In this document: piece by piece, positions 9,787 through 21,615 of the stretch
Position numbering within the stretch: position 1 is the first letter of the stretch
How the letters are laid out: the number at the start of each line of letters is the position of its first letter
DNA from: Mycolicibacterium hodleri
GTDB taxonomy: Bacteria; Actinomycetota; Actinomycetes; Mycobacteriales; Mycobacteriaceae
Reading direction: 5' to 3'
DNA length: 64,000 nucleotides
Assembly (NCBI RefSeq): GCF_025822245.1
Contig: NZ_JACKTL010000030.1
Coordinates: 1 to 64,000 of the forward strand
Translations under genes and position numbers: made by a program
The notes under the pieces: model-generated
Seen by the model: the letters and a program-made list of their open reading frames with translations, nothing else
Told to the model about the DNA's origin: nothing
The model's database searches: none

Positions 9787-11094
9787 TCAGCCGATTGGAC
9801 CGGGCACCGGTCCCGTCGGTGGCGGAGGTGATGCAGGTGGCGGGAGTGGGGGCGGTCCGCCGAACGGGAACTGCATGGGGGCAGGCGGCGGGAACGACGG
9901 TGCCGGGGGCACGGGGGCTGGGGGCAGGGTCGCCGCCGCGGGTTGGGGCGTCAGGCAAAAGACCTGACAATTCTGCGGCGGTGCCACCGGCGCCTGTGGC
10001 GTCAGGCAGAAGACCTGGCAGTTCTGCTGCGGTGCCGGGGGTATGCCCGCCCCGGGACCCGGCGGGATGCCGAGCTGGTTCTGCCCCCCGACGTCGGTGA
10101 CGTTGATCGCGGCCAGCGGGTCGTCGGCGGGCAGCCCGATGCCGGGGCCGATGCCCTCCGGGTTGGCCGCCAGATGGGCGTCGCCGATGGGTGGGGCGAC
10201 TCCGATGGGCGGCAGGTCGACGGGTGCGACGCCGGTGGCGTAGGCCGCCGCCCAGCCGAGGACGTTCTGGGCGTACGCCATCGAGTTGTTGTAGCGCAGG
10301 ATCGCCGAGAGCACCTGAGAGCGGTCCCGGAGGTTCAGGTTGCCGCTGCAGAGGTATCTGGCGGCTCCCAGCGACGCGTCGTAGAGATTCTGGATGTCGG
10401 CCTTGCCGTCGCCGTTACCGTCGGACGCGTACCTGGCCCACGTGCCCGGCAGGAACTGCATCGGACCCATCGCCCTGGCGTAGGTCACCCGACCGGCCTG
10501 CACGGCCTGCACGATGACCTCGTTGCCCGCGAGGCTGCCGTCGAGCGCGGGGCCGAAGATGCCCTGGACCGGGTTGCCCTGCGGGTCGGTGGCGCCACCG
10601 TTGGCGTGCACCGACTCGATGCGACCGATTCCGGCCAGCAGGTTCCAGCTCACCCCGCAGCCCGGGTACGCCGAGGCCATCATCCGTTCGGCGTTGCGGT
10701 ACGCGCTCAGCGCGACTGCCGGAATGCGAAGGCTGCCAGCCGAACTCACCACGATCGGCGGGGGCGGAGCCGAGATGTTCGCCATGGCGAACCGGAACGG
10801 GGTCGGCGGTCGTGGGGCCGCGACGACGACTACACCGGCGTCGTCACCGGTGCGGGCCACCGCCGCCAGGGGCGTGATGCCGGCGTCGGCGACGGCGTGC
10901 CTCGGCGTCGGTGCGGAGGCGCCGACGGCCAGCAGGAGGATCAGCGGAGCGAGGACGGCGACGCCGAAGGCGGGAGTGCTCGCCACGCGGCGCGCACGGC
11001 GTCGTACCGCTGCGTACGCGGTGCCGCCTCGAATCTGCACTCGACCGTCCTCGATCGCCGGTGACCAAACGTCGGCCCCGGCAAAGCCCGGCAA
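9787..11094 (-). CDS. Membrane-bound lytic murein transglycosylase-like protein (Rv1230c-like)
   Basis: 435 aa. One N-terminal membrane segment (about residues 43-62) leaves the rest outside. The SLT-type lysozyme-fold domain covers about residues 130-290, with the likely catalytic Glu in GIGRIESVH and the supporting motifs RAMGPMQFLPGTW and AILRYNNSMAYAQNVL. This architecture cleaves peptidoglycan glycan strands. The C-terminal about 100 residues are Pro-rich and carry two copies of QNCQVFCLTPQ. The protein lies 24 bp upstream of mrp on the same strand. The start at 11094 gives about 40 cytosolic residues; a later start is possible. Confidence 0.88.
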   Translation of the reverse strand: MPGFAGADVWSPAIEDGRVQIRGGTAYAAVRRRARRVASTPAFGVAVLAPLILLLAVGASAPTPRHAVADAGITPLAAVARTGDDAGVVVVAAPRPPTPFRFAMANISAPPPPIVVSSAGSLRIPAVALSAYRNAERMMASAYPGCGVSWNLLAGIGRIESVHANGGATDPQGNPVQGIFGPALDGSLAGNEVIVQAVQAGRVTYARAMGPMQFLPGTWARYASDGNGDGKADIQNLYDASLGAARYLCSGNLNLRDRSQVLSAILRYNNSMAYAQNVLGWAAAYATGVAPVDLPPIGVAPPIGDAHLAANPEGIGPGIGLPADDPLAAINVTDVGGQNQLGIPPGPGAGIPPAPQQNCQVFCLTPQAPVAPPQNCQVFCLTPQPAAATLPPAPVPPAPSFPPPAPMQFPFGGPPPLPPPASPPPPTGPVPGPIG

Positions 11095-11149
11095 ACGTTG
11101 TGAACGACGCCACCATACCGATCAGGTGTTGCCCGTGTTACGGCATTGA

Positions 11150-11689
11150 CTAGACGGACTCGTCGACGTCACGGACGCTCTTGGCGGGCGCACTCTTCTT
11201 GGGTTTCTTGGCGGCCTTCAGCTCGTCGAGCAGCTCGCGCACTTCCTCGAGTTCGCGGCGGAGGTAGTCGCGTGTGACGACCTCACCGACCGCGATGCGC
11301 AACGCCGCGAGCTCGCGGGCCAGGTACTCGGTGTCGGCCTTGGTCTGCTCGGCGCGACGCCGGTCCTCCTCCAGCGACACCCGGTCGCGGTTCTCCTGGC
11401 GGTTCTGCGCCAGCAGGATCAACGGTGCGGCGTAGGCGGCCTGCGTGGAGAACGCAAGGTTCAGCAGGATGAACGGGTAGGGGTCGAACCGCAGCGACAC
11501 CGCGACCAGGTTGAAGCTGATCCACACGACCACCAGCACGGTCTGCATGGCGAGATAGCGGCCGGTGCCGAGGAACCGGGCGATCGACTCGCTGTAACGG
11601 CCGACCGCCTCGATGTCGACCCTCGGGGTGAAGCGTCGGCGTCGGGTGCGCGGGGTGTCGAGCCGCTGCCGGGCGGACAGGTCGCTCAC
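11150..11689 (-). CDS. DUF1003 membrane protein (Rv1231c-like)
   Basis: 179 aa from GTG 11689, which overlaps the stop of the upstream gene as GTGA. Two membrane helices occupy about residues 45-95 (TVLVVVWISFNLVAV and PFILLNLAFSTQAAYAAPLI), followed by LLAQNRQENRDR and a long charged coiled-coil region ending in a Lys-rich tail. The AxLILLAQNRQ pattern after the second helix is characteristic of DUF1003. Function is unknown. The coupling with the MgtE-N/CBS protein suggests that both act together, perhaps in magnesium sensing or transport (inference). Confidence 0.88.
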   Translation of the reverse strand: MSDLSARQRLDTPRTRRRRFTPRVDIEAVGRYSESIARFLGTGRYLAMQTVLVVVWISFNLVAVSLRFDPYPFILLNLAFSTQAAYAAPLILLAQNRQENRDRVSLEEDRRRAEQTKADTEYLARELAALRIAVGEVVTRDYLRRELEEVRELLDELKAAKKPKKSAPAKSVRDVDESV

Positions 11690-13014
11690 GACGGACCCCC
11701 CGCGGCGGGCAGGGGCGCGTCGGTCAGGTCGTCCTCGCCGGGCAGCTCGGGATCTTCCTGGCGCACCCGCCAGTCGTGGGGCAACAGATGGTCGAGGAGG
11801 TCGTCGACGGTGACGGCACCCAGGAGGTGCTTCTCGTCGTCGACCACCGGCCCGCAGACCAAGTTGTAGGCCGCGAAGTAGCGCGTCACCGCGGCCAGCG
11901 TCGTCTCGGGTTCCAGGCTGGGCAGATCCGAGTCCATGATGCCGCTGACCAGGGACGCCGGCGGTTCCCGAAGCAACCGTTGCAAGTGGACGCAGCCCAG
12001 GTAGCGACCGGTCGGGGTGGACGTCGGCGGGCGCACGACGAAGACCAGGGAGGACAGTGCCGGGGTGAGTTCGGGATCGCGCACCCGAGCCAGCGCCTCG
12101 GCCACCGTGGTGCCGGGACCGAGCACCACGGGTTCGGAGGTCATCAGACCACCGGCGGTGTCGGGGGAGTGCTGCAGCAGCCGTCGCACGGATTCGGAGT
12201 CCTCGGGATCCATCCGCGCCAGCAGCGCCTCGGCGGCCGACGCGCCCAACTCGCCCAAGAGGTCGGCGGCGTCGTCGGGGTCCATCGCCTCGAGCACGTC
12301 GGCGGCGCGTTCGGGCTCGAGCCGCTCCATCAGATCGGCCTGCTCGCTCTCGGGCAGCTCCTGCAGGATGTCGGCGAGGCGTTCGTCGTCGAGGGCGTTG
12401 ACCACCTCGTAGCGGCGCTTGGCGGGAAGGTCGCGGATGGCGTCGGCGACGACGATGGGCCGCTGGCCGGCGAACTGCGCCAGCAGGTAGGCGACGCCCT
12501 GACCGGGCAGCGACATCGCCGAGTGGGTCAGCCCGGTGACGTTCTGCCAGTCGACGATGTGCACGGAGGTGCGGCGGCCAAGCCTGCGGTGGCTGCGGAC
12601 CGCGACCCGGGTCACCACCCAGTCCCTGGTGCGGATCTGTTCGATGGCGAGGTCGACCACGACGAGGTCGACCCCGGCGAGTTCTTCGAGCTCGGGATCC
12701 TGCACGCGCACGCGGGTGTCGAGCACCTGGCCGAAGACCAGGACCTCGCCCGGCCGCTGCGCGAATCGGCGCAGCGAGACGTTGGCGGTGTTGAGGGTGA
12801 CTGCGTTCGGTTCGATCGCCGTGACCCGGAGCAGGCCGACGAAAATTCTTCTGCGCGTAAGCAATTCGACGACCAAGCCGAGCACGCGCGGCTGTTGGCG
12901 GCCGATGCCGATGCTGATCACGACGTCGCGGACGCGGCCTACCGACTCACCGTCGGGGCCGAGTACCAGCAGCCCCGCTAGTCGGGCCGCATAGACCCTC
13001 GTTACCGCCACCAT
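11686..13014 (-). CDS. PRC-barrel / MgtE N-domain / CBS-pair protein (Rv1232c-like)
   Basis: 442 aa. The N-terminal PRC-barrel-like parts (about residues 5-165) include GPDGESVGRVRDVVISIG. An MgtE intracellular N-domain (about 170-280) shows the repeated acidic helices LPESEQADLMERLEPERAAD and MDPDDAADLLGEL. A CBS pair follows (about 290-425). The MgtE transmembrane channel is absent, so this is not a transporter by itself; in MgtE the N-domain and CBS pair sense Mg2+. It is coupled to the DUF1003 membrane protein by a GTGA overlap. Its start codon shares the CCATGG palindrome with a possible start of the divergent CitE-like gene. Confidence 0.88.
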   Translation of the reverse strand: MVAVTRVYAARLAGLLVLGPDGESVGRVRDVVISIGIGRQQPRVLGLVVELLTRRRIFVGLLRVTAIEPNAVTLNTANVSLRRFAQRPGEVLVFGQVLDTRVRVQDPELEELAGVDLVVVDLAIEQIRTRDWVVTRVAVRSHRRLGRRTSVHIVDWQNVTGLTHSAMSLPGQGVAYLLAQFAGQRPIVVADAIRDLPAKRRYEVVNALDDERLADILQELPESEQADLMERLEPERAADVLEAMDPDDAADLLGELGASAAEALLARMDPEDSESVRRLLQHSPDTAGGLMTSEPVVLGPGTTVAEALARVRDPELTPALSSLVFVVRPPTSTPTGRYLGCVHLQRLLREPPASLVSGIMDSDLPSLEPETTLAAVTRYFAAYNLVCGPVVDDEKHLLGAVTVDDLLDHLLPHDWRVRQEDPELPGEDDLTDAPLPAAGGPS

Positions 13015-13039
13015 GGGTCAAAGAGTAGAGAGTGAACTC

Positions 13040-13999
13040 GTGGAGAACCTCTATCGCCCCCGGAGAACCTGCCTTTCGGTTCCCGGCAGCAGCGCGAAGA
13101 TGATCGAGAAGGCCAAGCAACTGCCCGCCGATCAGGTGTTCCTCGACCTCGAGGACTCGGTGGCCTCAGATGCGAAGGCGCACGCCCGTACTCAAGTGGC
13201 CGCGGGTTTGGCCGGCGACGGCTGGGCGGGACAACTGCGGGGTGTGCGCGTCAACGACTGGACGACGCCGTGGACGCACGCCGACGTCATCGAGGTCGTC
13301 GCGGCGGCCGGCAGTGACCTCGACGTCGTCATCCTGCCGAAGGTGACCGACGTCTCTCACGTGCAGGCGCTGGATCTTCTGTTGACCCAGTTGGAGGTCA
13401 CCCACGGACTGCCGGTCGGACGGATTGGCATCGAGGCGCAGATCGAGAACGCCGAGGGGCTGACCAACGTCGACGCGATCGCGGCGGGACCGCGGGTGCA
13501 GGCCCTGGTGCTCGGGCCCGCCGACATGATGGCGAGTTTGAACATGCGCACGCTGGTCGTCGGCGAGCAACCCGAGGGGTACGACGTCGGCGACGCGTAT
13601 CACCACGTGTTCATGCGCATCCTGGTCGCCGCGCGCACGAGGGGGATCAACGCGGTCGACGGTCCGTTCCTGAAGGTGCGCGACGTCGACGCCTTCCGGC
13701 GGGTGGCGGCCCGCGCCGCGGCGCTCGGCTACGACGGCAAGTGGGTGCTACACCCGGACCAGATCGCGGCGGGCAACGAGATCTTCAGCCCCCGCCAGGC
13801 CGACTACGACCACGCCGAGTTGATCCTCGAGGCCTACGAATGGCACACGTCGCGGGTCGGCGGGGCCAGGGGCGCGGTCATGCTCGGTGACGAGATGATC
13901 GACGAGGCGAGCCGCAAGATGGCCTTGGTCGTCGCAGGCAAGGGGCGGGCCGCCGGCATGGCGCGGACGTCGGCCCCGTTCGAACCGCCCGCTCAGTAG
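13040..13999 (+). CDS. HpcH/HpaI aldolase / citrate lyase beta subunit-like CoA-ester lyase
   Basis: 319 aa from GTG 13040 (VENLYRPRRTCLSVPGSS). I chose this start because a purine-rich stretch (AGAGTAGAGAG) lies just upstream; the ATG at 13013 lacks a Shine-Dalgarno and coincides with the start of the opposite gene. TIM-barrel motifs of the CitE/Mcl family are visible: SVPGSSAKMIEKA, VFLDLEDSVA (acidic Mg2+ ligand), VILPKVTDV, IEAQIENAEGL and VLGPADMMA. The family splits malyl-CoA, methylmalyl-CoA or citramalyl-CoA into acetyl-CoA and an oxo acid. The specific substrate cannot be fixed here. No CitD/CitF partner genes are near, so it is not part of a citrate lyase complex. Confidence 0.85.
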   Translation: MENLYRPRRTCLSVPGSSAKMIEKAKQLPADQVFLDLEDSVASDAKAHARTQVAAGLAGDGWAGQLRGVRVNDWTTPWTHADVIEVVAAAGSDLDVVILPKVTDVSHVQALDLLLTQLEVTHGLPVGRIGIEAQIENAEGLTNVDAIAAGPRVQALVLGPADMMASLNMRTLVVGEQPEGYDVGDAYHHVFMRILVAARTRGINAVDGPFLKVRDVDAFRRVAARAAALGYDGKWVLHPDQIAAGNEIFSPRQADYDHAELILEAYEWHTSRVGGARGAVMLGDEMIDEASRKMALVVAGKGRAAGMARTSAPFEPPAQ

Positions 14000-14538
14000 C
14001 CGTACGTGGGGGTCGAGGTGACGGCGATCGCCACGACGATGATGACGAAGTAGGCGATCCACCCCACGACGGCCAGCGCGCCGACGATGACTGCCGCCAG
14101 CGCCATGCCATGGCCCTCCTGACCCGTGCGCTTGGTCTCCCGCATCGCGATGATCCCGAGGATCAGCCCGACGATCGACGGCACGCCGCAGAGGATCAGT
14201 CCGGACAGCGACGTCACCAACGCGGCAATTGCCTTGCCGCTGGTGCCGACCGGCCTGGCCGGGGCGTAGGGGTCGTAGCCGTAGCCGCCCTGGTACTGCG
14301 GCGGGTAGCCGGGCGGCGGGTAACCGGCCTGGGGGTACCCGGGTTGGGGGTAACCGGGTTGCGGATAGCCCGGCGGGGGATAGCCGGGCTGCTGAAAGTC
14401 GGTGGGAGCGCCGTAGTTCGGCGGCGGGGCCGACTCCGTCGGATAGTCCACTGGCGCGTAGGGATCGCCCTGCGGGGCCGAGTTCTCCAGTGGCGGGTAC
14501 TCCCGGCCGTGGTTCGGTTCGTCGGATCCAGTGCTCAT
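13993..14538 (-). CDS. DUF4190 membrane protein with PGYPxP repeats (Rv1233c-like)
   Basis: 181 aa. The N-terminal half is Pro/Gly/Tyr/Gln-rich with about six PGYPxP-type repeats (residues about 50-80), predicted cytosolic and unstructured. The C-terminal half has two membrane helices: LVTSLSGLILCGVPSIVGLI, then VIVGALAVVGWIAYFVIIVV. The loop IIAMRETKRTGQEGHGMALA is the DUF4190 signature. The last 7 bp overlap the end of the CitE-like gene; the ATG at 14538 overlaps the stop of the upstream gene as ATGA. Function unknown. Confidence 0.85.
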   Translation of the reverse strand: MSTGSDEPNHGREYPPLENSAPQGDPYAPVDYPTESAPPPNYGAPTDFQQPGYPPPGYPQPGYPQPGYPQAGYPPPGYPPQYQGGYGYDPYAPARPVGTSGKAIAALVTSLSGLILCGVPSIVGLILGIIAMRETKRTGQEGHGMALAAVIVGALAVVGWIAYFVIIVVAIAVTSTPTYGY

Positions 14539-14780
14539 AGCGTGCTCAGTCCCATCACGATTGCGGTCATGCTCAACAGGAGGGTGACGGCGCCGACGAG
14601 GATCCCCGCAGTCGCCAGTCCGCGACCGCGTTCGCCGGTCACCGCGATGTGGTTGAGGGCGTACACGCCCAAGACGATTCCGACGATCGAACCGATCCCG
14701 AACAACGTCACCACGGACGAGGCCAACGACGCGACGGCGGTGCGGTTCGTGCGCCTCGCCGTCGTGGTGGGCGATGTCAT
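14535..14780 (-). CDS. Small DUF4190-type membrane protein
   Basis: 81 aa from ATG 14780 (MTSPTTTARRTNRTA). Two membrane helices flank the loop GVYALNHIAVTGERGRGLA, the same fold as the next gene without its repeat region, which suggests an ancient duplication. The start is supported by the promoter at 14793-14822, which puts the transcript start just upstream. It overlaps the downstream DUF4190 gene as ATGA, so the two proteins are probably made together. Function unknown. Confidence 0.75.
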   Translation of the reverse strand: MTSPTTTARRTNRTAVASLASSVVTLFGIGSIVGIVLGVYALNHIAVTGERGRGLATAGILVGAVTLLLSMTAIVMGLSTL

Positions 14781-14792
14781 GGGTTCCAACCT

Positions 14793-14822
14793 AGCGTTCT
14801 CAGGTGTCGGGGTCGGTGTCAA
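14793..14822 (-). promoter_or_regulatory. Candidate promoter of the DUF4190 pair
   Basis: Minus strand: -35 TTGACA (14817-14822), 18-bp spacer, -10 AACGCT (14793-14798; it keeps the A2 and T6 of TANNNT). The start point would fall about 6 nt before the ATG at 14780, so a very short leader. Confidence 0.4.
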
Positions 14823-14949
14823 ACTACTCCGAGCATGGATTTGCCAGAGTTCGTCGCCCGGACGGCACTCATCGGGGTCCTCGAACGTTGAGAATGTAAC
14901 GAGGCTCCACTCGAGCACGAGCGACGATGACAGGACGAGGACACCGACC

Positions 14950-17896
<2,947 letters not shown>

Positions 17897-17904
<8 letters not shown>

Positions 17905-18733
17905 GCGAGTGAGTTCCGGCCGCGCCACCGGGTGGACCGTCGTCAACGTCCTGGTGGTGCTCTACGCCCTGTTCCCGGTGCTGTGGATTCTGTCGCTGTC
18001 GCTCAAGCCGACCTCAACGGTCAAGGACGGCAACCTGATTCCGACACAGGTGACGTTCGACAACTACAAGGCGATCTTCCAGGGCAACGTCTTCAGCTCG
18101 GCGCTGGTCAACTCCATCGGCATCGGTCTGATCACCACCGTGATCGCGGTCGTCGTCGGAGGCATGGCCGCCTACGCGATCGCCCGGCTGGCCTTCCCGG
18201 GCAAGCGGGCGCTGGTGGGCGTCGCGCTGCTGATCGCGATGTTCCCGCAAATCTCCCTGGTGACACCGCTGTTCAACATCGAACGCACGATCGGGCTGTT
18301 CGACACCTGGCCGGGGCTCGTCATCCCCTACATCACGTTCGCGTTGCCGCTGGCGATCTACACCATGTCGGCGTTCTTCAAGGAGATCCCCTGGAATCTG
18401 GAGAAGGCGGCGAAGATGGACGGCGCCACGCCATGGCAGGCCTTTCGCAAGGTGATCGCTCCACTCGCGGCCCCAGGCATCGTGACCGCGGCCATCCTGG
18501 TGTTCATCTTCGCGTGGAACGACCTGCTGTTGGCCCTGTCGCTGACGGCGACCCAACGGGCCATCACCGCACCCGTGGCGATCGCAAACTTCACGGGCAG
18601 TTCACAATTCGAGGAGCCGACCGGATCCATCGCCGCGGGCGCGATGATCATCACGGTGCCGATCGTCGTCTTCGTACTCATCTTCCAACGACGGATCGTC
18701 GCCGGTCTCACGTCCGGTGCGGTGAAGGGGTAG
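17897..18733 (+). CDS. sugB: Trehalose ABC importer permease SugB
   Basis: 278 aa from ATG 17897 ([14 protein letters not shown]); an upstream in-frame start inside sugA is unlikely. Six helices of the MalG type with the EAA-loop [20 protein letters not shown] (A-x2-DGA-x8-I-x-P). Partner of SugA in the trehalose recycling importer. It overlaps sugA by 8 bp and is followed by sugC after 3 bp, consistent with one co-translated operon. Confidence 0.95.
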
Positions 18734-18736
18734 GTC

Positions 18737-19909
18737 ATGGCCGAGATCGTGTTGGACCGCGTGGCGAAGAGTTACGCCGGAGGCGCGCCGGCGGTGAAGG
18801 ATCTGTCGATCACCATCGCCGACGGCGAGTTCGTCATCCTGGTGGGCCCGTCGGGCTGCGGCAAGTCCACGACGCTGAACATGATTGCGGGGCTGGAGGA
18901 CATCACCTCCGGGGAGCTGCGCATCGGCGGTGACCGCGTCAACGAGAAGGCCGCCAAGGACCGCGACATCGCCATGGTGTTCCAGTCCTATGCGCTCTAC
19001 CCGCACATGACGGTGCGGCAGAACATCGCCTTCCCGCTGACGTTGGCCAAGATGGCCAAGGCCGACATCGCCACCAAGGTCGACGAAACCGCCAAGATCC
19101 TCGACCTGACCGAACTGCTGGACCGCAAGCCCGGGCAGCTCTCCGGCGGCCAGCGTCAGCGGGTGGCGATGGGACGCGCAATCGTGCGCAGCCCCAAGGC
19201 ATTCCTGATGGACGAGCCGTTGAGCAACCTGGATGCGAAGCTGCGCGTGCAGATGCGCGCCGAGATCGCCCGCCTGCAGGACCGTCTGGGCACCACCACC
19301 GTCTACGTCACCCACGACCAGACCGAGGCCATGACCCTCGGTGACCGCGTCGTCGTGATGCTCGCCGGGGTGGCCCAGCAGATCGGCACCCCCGACGAGC
19401 TCTACCACCGCCCGGCCAACCTGTTCGTCGCCGGCTTCATCGGCTCCCCGTCGATGAACTTCTTCCCGGCTGAGTTGACCGACGTCGGAGTGCGGCTGCC
19501 GTTCGGCGAGGTCACCCTGACGACCGACGTCCACGACATGTTGGCCCGCCATCCGAAGCCGGGGGGCGTGATCGTCGGCGTCCGGCCCGAGCATCTCGAG
19601 GACGCGGCCCTCATCGACTCCTATGCCCGGATCAAGGCGCTGACGTTCGAGGTGACCGTCGACCTGGTGGAGTCACTCGGCGCCGACAAGTACGTGCACT
19701 TCCACACCGAGGGCGAGGGGGCGAAGGCCGCTCAGCTCGAGGAGTTGACCACGGAGTCCGGGGCGGCCGAGAACCGGTTCGTGGCACGGGTTCCCGCCGA
19801 GTCGAAGGTGGTCGCCGGGCAGCCGGCCGAGTTGGCCTTCGACACCTCCAAGCTCATCTTGTTCGACGCGGAGACCGGCGCGAACCTGTCGATCCCGCCT
19901 TCTCGGTGA
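18737..19909 (+). CDS. sugC: Trehalose ABC importer ATPase SugC
   Basis: 390 aa. Walker A GPSGCGKSTT, Q-loop FQSYALYPHMTVRQN, signature LSGGQRQRVAMGRAI, Walker B AFLMDEPLSNLD, switch His in YVTHDQTEAMTLG. The C-terminal about 130 residues form the TOBE/OB regulatory domain of MalK-type ATPases (GVRPEHLEDAA). It powers LpqY-SugAB. The stop overlaps the next start as GTGA, so the SUFU-domain gene is translationally coupled. Confidence 0.96.
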   Translation: MAEIVLDRVAKSYAGGAPAVKDLSITIADGEFVILVGPSGCGKSTTLNMIAGLEDITSGELRIGGDRVNEKAAKDRDIAMVFQSYALYPHMTVRQNIAFPLTLAKMAKADIATKVDETAKILDLTELLDRKPGQLSGGQRQRVAMGRAIVRSPKAFLMDEPLSNLDAKLRVQMRAEIARLQDRLGTTTVYVTHDQTEAMTLGDRVVVMLAGVAQQIGTPDELYHRPANLFVAGFIGSPSMNFFPAELTDVGVRLPFGEVTLTTDVHDMLARHPKPGGVIVGVRPEHLEDAALIDSYARIKALTFEVTVDLVESLGADKYVHFHTEGEGAKAAQLEELTTESGAAENRFVARVPAESKVVAGQPAELAFDTSKLILFDAETGANLSIPPSR

Positions 19910-20499
19910 CCGACGTCCTCGCCGCGGTCCGTGCCCGGCTGACGGAGCACTTCGCCCGGGTCGGTGCCGGCGGCGAGCCCGCCGTCGCCAGCATCACCTT
20001 CCTCGGTGCCGAGTCGATCGACGTGCTGCGCTTCGGACCCGATGCCGACGGCACGCTTCACCACGTGTCACTTGGCTGTTCGCGGCACGCGATGCTCGAC
20101 CCGACGGCGATGGTCGTCGACTCGGCGAGCGGTCCGCGGGCGGAAGTCGCGGTGGCACTTCGTGGTTCGACCCCGGCGGGCCTGGCCCGGTCGATCGCCG
20201 TGGTCGCGGCGTCACCCGCCGTCGAGGGTCTGGTGCTGGTGCCCGACGCCCTGGTCGATCTCGAGACGCCGCTGTGGGAGGGTGCGCCGTTCACCGCGGT
20301 GTTGCTGGGCCCCGGCGACGTCGACGACGTCGAGCTGCCCGCCCCCTTCGACCCGGTGCGCATCCTGTCGGCGACCCCGATCACCCCGACCGAGGCGGCC
20401 TGGGTGCGGCTCAAGGGCGCTGACGCGATGCGGGAGGCGTGGGCCGTCGACGGCGTCGACGTCCGCGACCCCCGTCGGCGGGCGAGCTCGCCAAGCTGA
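19906..20499 (+). CDS. Suppressor-of-fused (SUFU) domain protein linked to sugC
   Basis: 197 aa from GTG 19906, overlapping the sugC stop by 4 bp. The sequence (ASITFLGAESIDVLRFGPDA, HVSLGCSRHAMLD, SARAEV-like VALRG, then FTAVLLGPG and VRILSATPITPTEAAWVRLK) follows the SUFU/immunity-type fold seen in many bacterial proteins. In bacteria these domains occur as immunity or adaptor proteins; the eukaryotic role in Hedgehog signalling does not transfer. Its coupling to the trehalose ATPase suggests a partner role for the importer, but nothing in the sequence proves that. No toxin gene is adjacent. Confidence 0.72.
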   Translation: MTDVLAAVRARLTEHFARVGAGGEPAVASITFLGAESIDVLRFGPDADGTLHHVSLGCSRHAMLDPTAMVVDSASGPRAEVAVALRGSTPAGLARSIAVVAASPAVEGLVLVPDALVDLETPLWEGAPFTAVLLGPGDVDDVELPAPFDPVRILSATPITPTEAAWVRLKGADAMREAWAVDGVDVRDPRRRASSPS

Positions 20500-20511
20500 G
20501 CGTCGAGGGCG

Positions 20512-21615
20512 CTACAGCCAATGGTTGCGGCGGAACGTGAAGTACAGCGCCGAGCACACCGTCGCCATCACCGCCAGCACCATCGGGTAGCCGTAGGTCC
20601 ACGCCAGCTCCGGCATGTGCTCGAAGTTCATCCCGTAGATGCCGGCGAGCGCCGTCGGCACGGCCGCGATGGCCACCCACGCCGAGATCTTGCGCATGTC
20701 CATGTTCTGTTGCATCGACACCTTGCCGACGGCGGCCTGCACCAACGAGCTGAGCACCTCGTCGTAGCTGGCGATCCGGTCGGAGGCCTGGGTGTTGTGG
20801 TCGACGACGTCGCGGATGTAGCGCCGGACCTCCTTGGAGATCAGGTCGTTGTGGTCGGTGCCGAGGCGCTGCAGCGCGAGGTTCAGTGGGCCCACCGCCC
20901 GGCGCATCTCGACGACCTCCCGCTTGAGCAGGTAGATGTGCTCGATGTCGGTGTCGCTGGTGGGGGAGAAGACGTTCTCCTCCATCGCGTCGATGTCGTA
21001 CTCGACGAGGTCGGTGACCTCCAGGTAATGGTCCACCACGTGGTCGGCGATCGCGTGCAGCACGGCGTAGGGTCCCAGCGCGCAGTTCGCCGGGCTGGTG
21101 TCCATCCGCTTGCGCACCTTGGCGAGGCCGCCGTGGTCGCCGTGGCGGACCGTCACGACGAAGTCCGGTCCGACGAAGATCATGATCTCCCCGGTCTCGA
21201 CGATCTCGCGGGCCTTGGCCACCGATTCGTGCTCGACGTACATGATGGTCTTCAGCACCAGGAACAGCGTGTTGTCATAGCGCTCCAGCTTCGGCCGCTG
21301 GTGGGCGTGCACGGCGTCCTCGACGGCGAGTTCGTGCAGGCCGAACACGTCGGCGACGGACTGCATCTGGCGTTCGTCGGGTTCGTGCAATCCGATCCAG
21401 ACGAAGGCCCTGACCTCCTCGAGCTGAAGTTCCCTGACCTTGGCCAGTGCCGCGGCGTGGGTGTACTTGCCGGGCAGCCGCTTGCCGTCGGCGTAGACGC
21501 CGCAGTCGACCATCGCCCGGGCGACCGGGACGTGGATGGTGCTGGCATCCGGCTCGGACGTCCGTCGATTGGTCGGACGCAACATCGACGGCTGCAAGGC
21601 ACGAAATGACGGCAC
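20512..21615 (-). CDS. corA: Magnesium/cobalt transporter CorA
   Basis: 367 aa from GTG 21615 (VPSFRALQPSMLRP), chosen because GAGGGGAGGA lies directly upstream; the longer frame crosses the lpqZ promoter region. A large cytosolic domain is followed by two C-terminal membrane helices, with the selectivity motif YGMNF at the end of the first and the loop EHMPEL. Conserved SKEVRRYIRDV and DMRKISAWVAIAAVP fit CorA. It forms pentameric Mg2+ channels. It stands head-to-head with lpqZ and tail-to-tail with the SUFU-domain gene (12 bp apart). Confidence 0.94.
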   Translation of the reverse strand: MPSFRALQPSMLRPTNRRTSEPDASTIHVPVARAMVDCGVYADGKRLPGKYTHAAALAKVRELQLEEVRAFVWIGLHEPDERQMQSVADVFGLHELAVEDAVHAHQRPKLERYDNTLFLVLKTIMYVEHESVAKAREIVETGEIMIFVGPDFVVTVRHGDHGGLAKVRKRMDTSPANCALGPYAVLHAIADHVVDHYLEVTDLVEYDIDAMEENVFSPTSDTDIEHIYLLKREVVEMRRAVGPLNLALQRLGTDHNDLISKEVRRYIRDVVDHNTQASDRIASYDEVLSSLVQAAVGKVSMQQNMDMRKISAWVAIAAVPTALAGIYGMNFEHMPELAWTYGYPMVLAVMATVCSALYFTFRRNHWL

